Of a stretch of DNA of 57,765 nt, positions 50,199 to 57,765 are shown one piece after another. The notes beneath the pieces are model-generated. The model worked only from the letters and a program-made list of their open reading frames with translations, was not told where the DNA came from and made no database searches. Source of the stretch: an uncultured Anaerolineales bacterium (GTDB lineage: Bacteria > Chloroflexota > Anaerolineae > Anaerolineales > Villigracilaceae); the NCBI GenBank assembly GCA_937960595.1, contig CALGPL010000065.1, forward strand, positions 1 through 57,765, read 5' to 3'. The position numbers and the translations under genes were made by a program. Each line of letters opens with the position of its first letter. Positions within the stretch are counted from its first letter, which is position 1.

Positions 50199-50561
50199 AT
50201 GGACGACAAGATCACCATCATCGAGGGTCCCCCTCCCGTTTTCGAACCGGTCCAGGATGGCTGGGCGATCGGCTTGAGCGAAGGGCCGCGCCTGCCTCTC
50301 ACGGTTCTGACCCGCCTGCGCACCTTCAACGGCCCGGCGCTGGTCGAACGCTGCTACCGCCGCTGGAAATCCAGAGAACCCATCTGGCTACATTACCGCA
50401 ACGATCTGGGGCTGGAAGAACAGGCGCCCATCCTGGCGGCGCGCTCGGTCGAGACCCCGGAGGGCCAGGTGTTGCTGCTCTGGCTGGGTCTGGATCCCCA
50501 GCAAGTCGAGATCGAATTCGACGCCGGCGAGGAGGACGAGCCCGGCGAAGAAGAGGACTGA
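50199..50561 (+). CDS. Small acidic protein of unknown function
   Basis: 120 residues. Begins with DDKITIIEGPPPVFEPV, has several strand-like segments (QVLLLWLGL, VEIEFDAGEE) and an acidic tail (EEDEPGEEED). No family recognised. It starts about 25 bases after a TATGAT -10-like site (50172-50177) and precedes gatB by 40 bases. Confidence 0.75.
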   Translation: MDDKITIIEGPPPVFEPVQDGWAIGLSEGPRLPLTVLTRLRTFNGPALVERCYRRWKSREPIWLHYRNDLGLEEQAPILAARSVETPEGQVLLLWLGLDPQQVEIEFDAGEEDEPGEEED

Positions 50562-50568
50562 ACCGGAA

Positions 50569-50591
50569 GCGTGCGAAGGCCCTTCGCACGC
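50569..50591 (+). terminator. Long perfect hairpin between the small acidic protein gene and gatB
   Basis: GCGTGCGAAGG (50569-50579) and CCTTCGCACGC (50581-50591) are exactly inverted with one base between. Only TTT follows, so it may be an attenuator or message-end structure, not a full terminator. It ends ten bases before the gatB start. Confidence 0.5.
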
Positions 50592-50600
50592 TTTCAGGTG

Positions 50601-52061
50601 ATGGACAAGAAGATGTCCTACGAAGCCATCATCGGCCTCGAAGTTCACGCCGAACTTGCGACCCAGTCGAAGATGTTTTGCGGCTGCCCGGTCGTCGACC
50701 CCGAGCAGGCCGCGCCGAACACGGCCGTCTGCCCGGTCTGCGCCGGGATGCCGGGGACGCTGCCGGTGGTCAACGCGGCGGCCGTCGGATATGGCGTGCG
50801 AGTCGCCCTGGCGCTGGGCTGCGAGGTCAACCTGCGCAGCCTCTTCGCCCGCAAGAATTATTTCTACCCCGACCTGCCCAAAGGCTACCAGATTTCACAA
50901 TACGAGCAGCCGCTGGCCCGCAACGGGCGGCTGGTCATCCAGACGGCGGCGGGAGAAAAAGTCATCCGCATCCGCCGCGTCCACCTCGAGGAGGATACCG
51001 GCAAGTTGACCCACTTCGGCGAAGACCGCACGCTGGTGGACCTCAACCGGGCCGGCGTGCCGCTGCTCGAAATCGTCACCGAGCCCGATTTTCGCGCGCC
51101 CGAAGAAGTGCGCCGTTACGCCCAGGCGCTGCGCGCCATTCTGCGTTACTTGGGTGTCAATTCCGGCGATTTGCAAAAAGGCGCCCTGCGCATCGAACCG
51201 AATATTTCCCTGCGGCCGGCGGGCAGCCAGACTTTCGGGACGAAGGTCGAGATCAAGAACCTGAACTCGTTCCACGCCCTGGAGCGGGCGGTAGCCTACG
51301 AAATCGAGCGCCAGACGAAACTGCTCGAGGCGGGCGAAACGGTTCAGCAGGTGACGATGGGCTGGGACGAGACCCGCCAGATGACCGTCTTGCAGCGGGT
51401 CAAAGAGGGCGAGGACGATTACCGCTACTTTCCCGAACCGGACCTGCCGCCGCTCGTCCTCGAGCCGGCCTGGGTCGAACGCCTGCGCGCCAGCCTGCCC
51501 GAACTGCCCGAACGACGGGCGCGGCGCTTCGTCGAGCAATACGGGCTGACGGAATACGCGGCCAGCGTGCTGGTCGAGGAAAAAGCCGTGGCCGAGTATT
51601 TCGAGGAAGCGGTCCGCAGTCTGTCGGCGGGCGCGGTCGCGCCGCGGGCGCTGGCCAACTGGATCAGCGGCGATCTGTTTGGGCTGATGAATCAGGCCGG
51701 GGTGAGCGCCGAACACATCCCCGTCCCGGCCGCCGAACTGGCCGCCTTGGTGAGTCTGGTCGAGAGCGGGCAAATCAACCCGCGCGGCGGGCGCGAAGTC
51801 CTGGCCGAGATGTTCCAGAGCGGGCGCGGCGCGGCAGAAATCGTCCGGCAGCGCGGCCTCGAGCAGGTCTCGGACGCCGATTTCATCGCCCGCTTGGTGA
51901 GCGAGACCCTCGCCGAGTATCCCGGCGAGGTAGCCAGTTTCCGCGCCGGCAAGGCGGCAGTGCTGAACTGGTTGTTCGGGCAGGTGATGCGCAAGTCGCA
52001 GGGGCGAGCCAACCCGCAGATCGTCCGGCAGGAACTGGAAAAGCAACTGGGCGGCCGATGA
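50601..52061 (+). CDS. gatB: Asp-tRNA(Asn)/Glu-tRNA(Gln) amidotransferase subunit B
   Basis: Kinase/tRNA-binding subunit of GatCAB, which amidates mischarged Asp-tRNA(Asn) or Glu-tRNA(Gln). EAIIGLEVHAEL opens the family, the cradle zinc site has CGCP and CPVCAGMPG, then RKNYFYPDLPKGYQIS, EDTGK and YRYFPEPDLPP. The tail YqeY-like domain ends with RQELEKQL. ATG 50601 or 50613 is possible; I prefer 50601, right after CAGGTG. gatA and gatC are not in this window, so the complex is encoded at separate loci. Confidence 0.96.
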   Translation: MDKKMSYEAIIGLEVHAELATQSKMFCGCPVVDPEQAAPNTAVCPVCAGMPGTLPVVNAAAVGYGVRVALALGCEVNLRSLFARKNYFYPDLPKGYQISQYEQPLARNGRLVIQTAAGEKVIRIRRVHLEEDTGKLTHFGEDRTLVDLNRAGVPLLEIVTEPDFRAPEEVRRYAQALRAILRYLGVNSGDLQKGALRIEPNISLRPAGSQTFGTKVEIKNLNSFHALERAVAYEIERQTKLLEAGETVQQVTMGWDETRQMTVLQRVKEGEDDYRYFPEPDLPPLVLEPAWVERLRASLPELPERRARRFVEQYGLTEYAASVLVEEKAVAEYFEEAVRSLSAGAVAPRALANWISGDLFGLMNQAGVSAEHIPVPAAELAALVSLVESGQINPRGGREVLAEMFQSGRGAAEIVRQRGLEQVSDADFIARLVSETLAEYPGEVASFRAGKAAVLNWLFGQVMRKSQGRANPQIVRQELEKQLGGR

Positions 52062-52123
52062 ACCGGCAGCGCAGGGGAAAAAAGTCACGAGGGATATCAC
52101 CGGCAGGCATGGATTTTGTCACA

Positions 52124-52152
52124 TTGACACAAAGGCGAGAATCATGTACTTT
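52124..52152 (+). promoter_or_regulatory. Sigma70-type promoter of glutamate dehydrogenase
   Basis: TTGACA (52124-52129), 17-base spacer, TACTTT (52147-52152). A leader of about 135 bases follows, with two hairpins: CTTGCT/AGCAAG (52193-52198 with 52210-52215) and GCGGGC/GCCCGC (52224-52229 with 52244-52249). The second is followed by TTATGTTTT, so it might attenuate. Confidence 0.75.
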
Positions 52153-52293
52153 TAAGGAGCAGAAAACGAATTCGGAGTGGAAATCCTTTATGCTTGCTCT
52201 GGAAGACACAGCAAGGGCTTGACGCGGGCCTCCCGTCCGGGGTGCCCGCTTATGTTTTCCCCGAAATTCGAACTTCTAATCAGGAGAGAAAAA

Positions 52294-53580
52294 ATGGCTG
52301 AAAAGTTCAATGAATTCGAAATGGCGCAGAAGCAGTTCGACCACGTGGCCAAACTGCTCAACCTCGACCCGCAGGTGGCCGAGGTGCTGCGCTGGCCGAT
52401 GCGGGAATATCACTTCCGCATTCCGGTCCGCATGGACGACGGCACGATCAAAGTCTTCGAGGGTTTTCGCGTCCAGCACAACGACGCCCGCGGCCCGAAC
52501 AAGGGCGGCATCCGCTTCCACCCGGCCGAGACCTTCGACATGGTGCGCGCCCTGGCCACCTGGATGACCTGGAAGTGCGCCGTGGCCGACATTCCGCTGG
52601 GCGGCGGCAAGGGCGGCGTGGTCGTTGACCCGGCCACCCTTTCGACCGGCGAGAAGGAACGCCTGTGCCGCGGCTGGGTGCAGGCCATGTGGAAGAACAT
52701 CGGCCCGCGCCAGGATGTCCCCGCCCCGGATGTCGGCACCACGCCGCAGATGATGGGCTGGATGATGGACGAGTATTCGAAACTCGTCGGCCAGTACACA
52801 CCCGGCGTGTTCACCGGCAAGCCGGTCGGCGGCGGCGGCTCGCTCGGCCGCACCGAGGCGACCGGTTATGGCGTCATCTACACCGTGCGCGAGGCGATGA
52901 AGCACCTCGGCATGGACCCGAAGAAGTGCGTCGCCGCCATGCAGGGCTTCGGCAACGTGACCCAGTACGCCGCCATCGGCTTCGTCGAGATGCTGGGCGG
53001 CACGGTGGCCTGCGTCTCCTGCTGGGACCGCGCCGACAAGTGCGCCTACACCTACAGCAAAGAGGGCGGCATCGATCCGCATTTCTTGATGAGCATCACC
53101 GATCAGTACGGCACGATCGACAAGAAGGCTGCCGAGCAGGCCGGCTACAAGGTCGAGGACGGCGACGCCTGGATTACGAAGGAAGCCGATGTCCTGATGC
53201 CCGGCGCCCTCTCCGGCACCGTCAACGCCGAGACGGTCAAGAAGATGTCCAAGCGCGTCAAGATCGTCGCCGAAGGCGCCAACGGCCCCTGCACGCCCGA
53301 AGCCGACGAATATTTCAAGGCCCACAACATCTTCGACATTCCCGACTTCCTCTGCAACGCCGGCGGCGTGACCTGCTCTTACTTCGAACAGGTTCAGAAC
53401 GACATGAACTACTACTGGTCGAAGGAAGAGGTGCTGGAAAAACTGGACGCCAAGATGACGGCCGCCTTCCATGCCGTGCTCGAGATGAGCCTGAAAGAGA
53501 AGGCCTACATGCGCGATGCGGCCTACATGGTCGCCATCGACCGCGTCGTCAAGGCCATGCAACTGCGCGGCTGGGTGTAA
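52294..53580 (+). CDS. Glutamate dehydrogenase
   Basis: Interconverts glutamate and 2-oxoglutarate plus ammonia with NAD(P). RVQHNDARGPNKGGIRFHP binds substrate, the catalytic lysine is in PLGGGKGGV, and PAPDVGT holds the catalytic Asp. Rossmann-like GFGNV near residue 230 binds the cofactor. Length 428 from ATG 52294, chosen because CAGGAGAG lies at good spacing and the strong promoter leader ends just before it. Cys-rich details (SCWDRADKC) are unusual but outside the active site. It is a single-gene unit closed by a terminator. Confidence 0.95.
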   Translation: MAEKFNEFEMAQKQFDHVAKLLNLDPQVAEVLRWPMREYHFRIPVRMDDGTIKVFEGFRVQHNDARGPNKGGIRFHPAETFDMVRALATWMTWKCAVADIPLGGGKGGVVVDPATLSTGEKERLCRGWVQAMWKNIGPRQDVPAPDVGTTPQMMGWMMDEYSKLVGQYTPGVFTGKPVGGGGSLGRTEATGYGVIYTVREAMKHLGMDPKKCVAAMQGFGNVTQYAAIGFVEMLGGTVACVSCWDRADKCAYTYSKEGGIDPHFLMSITDQYGTIDKKAAEQAGYKVEDGDAWITKEADVLMPGALSGTVNAETVKKMSKRVKIVAEGANGPCTPEADEYFKAHNIFDIPDFLCNAGGVTCSYFEQVQNDMNYYWSKEEVLEKLDAKMTAAFHAVLEMSLKEKAYMRDAAYMVAIDRVVKAMQLRGWV

Positions 53581-53602
53581 AAAGTCTCCCTCCGAACACG
53601 AA

Positions 53603-53642
53603 AAGTGCGACGCCCTTCCCAGGTGCGTCGCACTTGCCTTTT
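53603..53642 (+). terminator. Intrinsic terminator of glutamate dehydrogenase
   Basis: AAGTGCGACGC (53603-53613) pairs with GCGTCGCACTT (53625-53635), then GCCTTTT. Confidence 0.9.
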
Positions 53643-53670
53643 GTGGGGAAAAACTTTACAATGAGGCAGC

Positions 53671-53898
53671 ATGAACGCCGACATCCTCCGGGCTGTGCTG
53701 ATCGTCTTCCTTGCCCTCCTGTATCTGATGGCGATGGCTTACCTGCGCCGCCGCAGCCTGACCCCGTGCCAGTTCCTCTTCTGGGGATTGCTGGCCCTGC
53801 TCGTGCCGCTGCTGGGACCCTTTCTGGTCATTGCCAGCCGACCCGGCAGGCCGTTGCCATCCCCCCAGAAACCGCCCCGGCCACAGGTGAATCCATGA
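53671..53898 (+). CDS. Small membrane protein
   Basis: 75 residues with two helices (about 7-24 and 33-55) joined by a basic loop (LRRRSLTPC) and a Pro-rich tail. The pattern resembles PLD-nuclease N-terminal-type short membrane proteins, but no domain can be named. Upstream there is TACAAT near 53657. Its stop overlaps the next start by four bases. Confidence 0.7.
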   Translation: MNADILRAVLIVFLALLYLMAMAYLRRRSLTPCQFLFWGLLALLVPLLGPFLVIASRPGRPLPSPQKPPRPQVNP

Positions 53899-54353
53899 AA
53901 CAAGACAAATTTCTGATCGGCATTCTCGTTTTCATCGGCCTGCTGATCGTGGTCTCGTTGGCGCTCTTCTTCAGCCGCGACCGACCTCAGCCCGTAGCGG
54001 ACGACACGCCGCAGGGCGTGGTGTACAACTACCTTCTGGCCTTGCAGGAAGGGGACTACGAAGGCGCTTATGCTTACCTGGCCGAAGGGCCGCAAAAACC
54101 CTCCCTGCCGAATTTCCGGAATTTCTATCGGCAGAATGTGGATTTCTCCAGCCTGGCCGTTGAGATAGGAACGACGCACTTTGACGCCGACAGCGCCCAA
54201 GTCGAGATCATCATCACCCGCCTCTCCAACGACCCCTTCATCCGGTCATGGGATGAGAGTGGAACCGCCCTGCTGGTGCGGCAGGACGGAGCCTGGAAGA
54301 TCCGCACCCTGCCGTGGCAATTCTGGCAGTGGGATTGGTACGAGGAACGCTAA
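53895..54353 (+). CDS. Membrane-anchored NTF2-like/DUF4878-type protein
   Basis: 152 residues. One N-terminal helix (about 6-27) is followed by an outer NTF2-like domain: TPQGVVYNYLLALQEGDYEGAY opens like the DUF4878 group, and VRQDGAWKIRTLPWQFW closes it. There is no lipobox cysteine, so it should be a signal-anchored protein. Start and stop overlap the small membrane protein upstream. It lies nine bases before the large membrane protein gene, forming a three-gene unit. Function unknown. Confidence 0.82.
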   Translation: MKQDKFLIGILVFIGLLIVVSLALFFSRDRPQPVADDTPQGVVYNYLLALQEGDYEGAYAYLAEGPQKPSLPNFRNFYRQNVDFSSLAVEIGTTHFDADSAQVEIIITRLSNDPFIRSWDESGTALLVRQDGAWKIRTLPWQFWQWDWYEER

Positions 54354-54362
54354 GGAGGGGAA

Positions 54363-56288
54363 ATGCGCACGGTCAAGCGGCTCTACATTTACGCTGTTGG
54401 CATCATCAGCCTGGAGGTGGTGCTGTGGGGCATGATCGGGCTGATGCGCTCCATTTTCTCCGGCCATGTCTTGAGCGGCGGCGTCAACCTTCTGGCGGCG
54501 GCGCTCTCGCTGATTCTGGTCGGCGTGCCGGTCTTTCTCGTCCACTGGTGGTGGGCGCAGCGCGACGCCGCCCGCGAGATGGAGGAACGCGCCTCGGCCG
54601 TGCGGGCGCTCTTCCTGTACGGGGCCTTGCTGGGAACGCTGATTCCGGCGGCGCAGAACCTGCTGGCGGTCATCAACCGTCTGCTGATGCCGGCTTTCCA
54701 GGCCGCGGCGTCTCGCGCCCTCATCGGCGGCGGACAACGCCTGAGCGATAACCTGATCGCCCTGGGCATGAACTTGCTGGTGGCCGCCTATCTCCTCTTC
54801 ATCTTGCGCGCCGATTGGAAAGCCGTCAGCCCCTTGGACTCCTTCCGCCTGGTGCGGCGCGTATCCCGCTACGTCTGGATGTTCTACGGCCTGGGCCTGC
54901 TGGTCGGCGGCAGCCAGCAATTGCTTCGCTTCGTCATCGAGTCGGTCGGCAAGGCGGTCTCGCCGACGGGTCTCTTCTTGGCCGATCTGCGCGTCCTGGC
55001 TGCCAATGGACTGGCCCTCCTGCTGGTCGGCGCGCCGGTTTGGGCCGCCGCCTGGCTGACAGTGCAGCGTTCCCTGGACGAAACGGAAGAACGCGCCTCC
55101 TTGCTCCGCCTGGGCATCCTGTATTCTCTTTCCCTGGCGGGCGTGACGACCGTCCTCTCGGCCGGCGGAATCGTCGTCCGCCTCCTGCTGCGTCTCCTGC
55201 TGGGGGAACAAATGACCCTCGCCGCGGTGCTGGGCGAATTGAGCGGCCCCTTGTCCATCGGCATTCCCATCGGCGGCGTATGGGCCTATTATGGTCACTG
55301 GCTGAGCCGCACCATCAAAGAGGTTCCCGACGCCCCGCGCCGGGCCGGCATGCGGCGGATCTATTTTTACATCCTCTCGGCCATCGGATTGACCGCCACC
55401 TTCATCGGCCTGAACATGCTGCTCGACTTCTCGACCGACATGCCGAGCCACGCCCTGACCTGGTGGCGCCTGCAACTGACGACCGCCTTGGCCATCCTGG
55501 CCGCCGGACTTCCGCTCTGGCTGTCCACCTGGCTGCCGATGCAGGCCGAGGCGTTGGCCGCCGGCGAAAGCGGCGACCACGCCCGCCGCTCGTTGACCCG
55601 CAAGATTTATCTCTACCTGACGCTCTTCGCCAGCGTGATGGGCATGATGGCCTCGGCAGGCGTGCTGGCTTTCACCCTGCTCCAGACCCTGCTCGGCAGC
55701 CCGCCGGATAATTCGTCGATTGCCGTGGACAGCCTGCGGACTCTCTTCTGTTTCGTCCTGCTGGGCGTTTACCACATCACCGTCCTGCGCGCCGATGGCC
55801 GGCGGGCCGCCGGCGCCCTGGCCGAAAAGCAGGCCGCCTTCCCGGTCTTGATTTTCGATCCGGGCGACGGCACCTTTGCCGCGGCCGTCCAGGCGGCGAT
55901 CCGCCGAACCGCGCCGAACCTGCCCCTCGCCGTCCAGGCGGCAGACCAGCCCGTCCCGCCGCAGACAGGCGCGCGGGCGGTCATCCTGCCCGGCGACCTG
56001 GCGCTCGACCCGCCCGCCGCGTTGCGCACGTGGCTGGAGCAATACGCGGGCAGCCGCATCATCGTCCCGCGCCCGGCTCCCGGCTGGGTATGGGCCGGCG
56101 GATTCAAGGAAAGCACGGCCCTGACGCAGGCGGCGCAGGCCGTCCGTCAACTGGCCGAGGGTCAGGAGGTGCGTCTGGCGACGGGCAATCCGGCGGCGAT
56201 GGCGTTCGTGTACTTCCTGGCAGTCATCGGCGGTCTGCAAATCGTGATCATGATGATCTCGCTTGGCCTTTCATTGATCTTCCGCTAG
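54363..56288 (+). CDS. Multi-helix membrane protein with three DUF5671-like repeats
   Basis: 641 residues with about 12-14 helices in three repeated units (about 1-160, 161-325 and 326-500). Each begins with a basic/aromatic motif such as VKRLYIYAVG, VRRVSRYVWM or MRRIYFYILS, followed by four helices and a G-(V/A/L)-P-(V/L)-W/F segment before a loop. RKIYLYLTLF partly begins a fourth. A C-terminal soluble region (about 510-610) has an alpha/beta look, and a last helix ends the chain. Start ATG follows AAGGAGGGG. Transport or sensing function unknown. Confidence 0.85.
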   Translation: MRTVKRLYIYAVGIISLEVVLWGMIGLMRSIFSGHVLSGGVNLLAAALSLILVGVPVFLVHWWWAQRDAAREMEERASAVRALFLYGALLGTLIPAAQNLLAVINRLLMPAFQAAASRALIGGGQRLSDNLIALGMNLLVAAYLLFILRADWKAVSPLDSFRLVRRVSRYVWMFYGLGLLVGGSQQLLRFVIESVGKAVSPTGLFLADLRVLAANGLALLLVGAPVWAAAWLTVQRSLDETEERASLLRLGILYSLSLAGVTTVLSAGGIVVRLLLRLLLGEQMTLAAVLGELSGPLSIGIPIGGVWAYYGHWLSRTIKEVPDAPRRAGMRRIYFYILSAIGLTATFIGLNMLLDFSTDMPSHALTWWRLQLTTALAILAAGLPLWLSTWLPMQAEALAAGESGDHARRSLTRKIYLYLTLFASVMGMMASAGVLAFTLLQTLLGSPPDNSSIAVDSLRTLFCFVLLGVYHITVLRADGRRAAGALAEKQAAFPVLIFDPGDGTFAAAVQAAIRRTAPNLPLAVQAADQPVPPQTGARAVILPGDLALDPPAALRTWLEQYAGSRIIVPRPAPGWVWAGGFKESTALTQAAQAVRQLAEGQEVRLATGNPAAMAFVYFLAVIGGLQIVIMMISLGLSLIFR

Positions 56289-56293
56289 GCCAC

Positions 56294-56322
56294 TTTTCAC
56301 TTTGCAGGTCTCAGGATATACT
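56294..56322 (+). promoter_or_regulatory. Sigma70-type promoter of dnaN
   Basis: TTTTCA (56294-56299), 17-base spacer, TATACT (56317-56322), about 55 bases before the dnaN start. Confidence 0.6.
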
Positions 56323-56377
56323 TATTGTGTTCACTTGTGGCTGAATCCACCCACTCCCCATCACGAGGACGGAGACG

Positions 56378-57508
56378 ATGAAAGTTACCGTACTGCAAGA
56401 GAACTTGGCGCATGGGCTGAATATCGTTTCGCGGGCCGTCTCGCCGCGCAGCACCCTGCCGGTGCTGGCCAACGTCTTGATGGCGACCGACGAGGGCCGC
56501 CTGCGCCTCTCGGCCACCAACCTCGAACTGGGCATCACCTGCTGGATTGGCGCCAAAATCGAGGAAGAAGGCTCGACCACCGTCCCGGCCCGCACCTTTG
56601 CGGACCTGGTCAGCACGCTGCCGGCCGAACCGGTCAACTTCAGCCTGAATCCGGCCACCCAAACCCTCAACGTCCGCTGCGGCACTTCGAACACTGACAT
56701 CAAGTGCATCGACGCCCAGGAATTCCCGCCCCTGCCCGTCCCCGACCTGGAGGGCGCCGTCCACATCAACGTGGCCGACTTCAAAGAGATGATTCAGCAG
56801 GTCGTCTTTGCCGCCTCGGTGGATGAGGCCCGCCCGGTGCTGATGGGTGTCCTCATGACCATCGAGGGCGAGACGCTGACCCTGGCCGCCGCCGACGGCT
56901 TCCGCCTCTCGGTGCGCAAAGGGACGCTTTCGCAGCCGGCCCCGCAGCCGATCAGCGCCATCATCCCGGCCCGCGCCCTGAGCGAACTGGCGCGCGTCGC
57001 CGCCGACGGCAGCGAGAGCATCGCCATGATCCTGCCCAAGGGGCGCGGCCAGGTCGTCTTCCGCATGAAGGATGTCGAAGTGGTCTCGCAATTGATCGAC
57101 GGCACCTTCCCCGACTATCAGCAGATCATCCCGCGCTCCTACAAGAGCCGCACCATCCTTTCGACCCCGGCCCTGCTCAAGGCCTGCAAACAGGCCGAAA
57201 TCTTCGCCCGCGAAGGCTCGAACGTCGCCCGCCTGAACATCAAATCGAGCGGCGAACTGGAGCCCGGCTCGGTCGAGATCTCGGCCCAGTCGGAGGAGAC
57301 CGGCTCGAACGAGACCGTCGTCGCGGCGACGATTGACGGCATCGGCCTGCTGATCGCCTTCAACGTGCGCTACCTGCGCGAGGTCCTGGAGGTCATCAAG
57401 ACCCCCAACGTGGCCCTCGAAACGACCGCCCCCAACGCCCCCGGCGTCATCCGCCCGGTCGGCGACGACAACTTCCTGCACGTCATCATGCCGATGCACC
57501 TCGGGTAA
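56378..57508 (+). CDS. dnaN: DNA polymerase III beta subunit (sliding clamp)
   Basis: Ring-shaped clamp that holds the replicase on DNA. 376 residues with three similar domains; it opens with MKVTVLQENLAHGL and shows SPRSTLPVLANVL, FRLSVRKG and the C-terminal IMPMHLG, close to the usual PMRL end. It has its own promoter and terminator and is not next to dnaA in this window. Besides holB at 11 kb it is the second replicase gene here. Confidence 0.97.
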   Translation: MKVTVLQENLAHGLNIVSRAVSPRSTLPVLANVLMATDEGRLRLSATNLELGITCWIGAKIEEEGSTTVPARTFADLVSTLPAEPVNFSLNPATQTLNVRCGTSNTDIKCIDAQEFPPLPVPDLEGAVHINVADFKEMIQQVVFAASVDEARPVLMGVLMTIEGETLTLAAADGFRLSVRKGTLSQPAPQPISAIIPARALSELARVAADGSESIAMILPKGRGQVVFRMKDVEVVSQLIDGTFPDYQQIIPRSYKSRTILSTPALLKACKQAEIFAREGSNVARLNIKSSGELEPGSVEISAQSEETGSNETVVAATIDGIGLLIAFNVRYLREVLEVIKTPNVALETTAPNAPGVIRPVGDDNFLHVIMPMHLG

Positions 57509-57549
57509 ATCGGTCGCCAGGCATCAGTCATCGGTCAATGGAGGCGGCC

Positions 57550-57571
57550 GCGCTCCCCATCGGGCGCTTTT
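57550..57571 (+). terminator. Probable dnaN terminator
   Basis: GCGCTC (57550-57555) pairs with GGGCGC (57562-57567), one G-T pair, then TTTT. Confidence 0.6.
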
Positions 57572-57600
57572 CTGTTATACTAGACTTTATCTGCAATCAC

Positions 57601-57765
57601 CTTTACCGCCAAGACGCCATGGCGCCGAGCCCACTTGGAAGTCGCCAAGAGCCTTTCTTGGCGAATTTCCGGAAGATTCTTGGCGTTCTTTGCGTCTCGG
57701 CGGTTATTACGAACCTTTACCGCCAAGACGCCATGGCGCCGAGCCCACTTGGAAGTCGCCAAGAG
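57601..57765. repeat. Repeat array with 114-base period, cut by the window end
   Basis: Bases 57601-57651 and 57715-57765 are identical over all 51 bases seen. The unit itself has inverted ends (ACCGCCAAGACGC against GCGTCTCGGCGGT) and internal CTTGGCG echoes. Because the second copy meets the window edge, copy number is unknown. A TATACT (57576-57581) lies just upstream. Confidence 0.85.

Noticed and set aside
52665-53894. Fused frame reading from inside glutamate dehydrogenase into the NTF2-like membrane protein
   Set aside because: It passes the GDH terminator; the real start is ATG 53895 overlapping the preceding stop.
57583-57762. 60-residue reverse frame through the repeat array
   Set aside because: It is open only because the 114-base period is a multiple of three; the residue pattern reflects the DNA repeat.
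57601-57765. CRISPR array
   Set aside because: The repeat is at least 51 bases and the 63-base spacer itself echoes the repeat; no cas genes are near.

Overview
The window looks like a piece of a Chloroflexota chromosome, most likely Anaerolineae. This rests on the high G+C content, the mix of genes, lipoproteins with Pro/Thr linkers, a eukaryotic-type kinase fused to a beta-propeller, and many short interspersed repeats that sit even inside coding frames. The taxonomic call is inference, because no rRNA is present. One tRNA is present (Arg, anticodon CCT). No CRISPR array, prophage or insertion sequence was seen.

Layout. 1-2.2 kb: pyrimidine synthesis (pyrE, a membrane protein, pyrD, with overlapping frames). 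2.2-7.1 kb: a Ser/Thr kinase, tRNA-Arg, a possible small RNA, a class V aminotransferase and a lone AmmeMemoRadiSam radical SAM enzyme. 7.2-11 kb: an oligopeptide-type ABC importer (binding protein and two permeases, no ATPases) whose binding protein is circularly permuted. 11-16.8 kb (minus): a compact operon maf, MecA-like penicillin-binding protein, rsgA, a low-G+C PLD-type nuclease, holB. 16.8-22.3 kb (plus): xpt and guaA (purine salvage and GMP synthesis), then a transmembrane FHA protein and a PP2C phosphatase that probably belong to one phospho-signalling module. 22.4-38.7 kb (minus): mostly housekeeping and envelope genes (DinB-like protein, MOCOS-like aminotransferase, GNAT, CitE-like lyase, mutS2, an SGNH/propeller lipoprotein, an aminotransferase, a sugar nucleotidyltransferase, half a chromate transporter, an M3 peptidase, a small glycan-type cluster). 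38.7-39.4 kb: a soluble sulfite-oxidase-like molybdoenzyme.

39.5-49.8 kb (minus) is the most unusual part. A cupin/XRE regulator with a strong promoter and repeated operator-like sites heads a tightly packed run of eleven further genes: an unknown 345-residue protein, two paralogous DUF6512-like membrane proteins, an SCP2-like lipid carrier, an HMG-CoA-synthase-like enzyme that lacks two catalytic residues, a thiolase, its DUF35 zinc/OB partner, an MFS transporter, another membrane protein, a ferrochelatase-like protein and an SDR dehydrogenase. The set suggests an uncharacterised acyl-CoA/lipid pathway with transport and a chelatase-fold step. The product cannot be read from sequence.

49.8-57.8 kb (plus): a regulatory and possibly small-gene region, a small acidic protein, gatB, glutamate dehydrogenase, three membrane or envelope proteins (one a threefold-repeat membrane protein) and dnaN, ending in a 114-bp-period repeat cut by the window edge.
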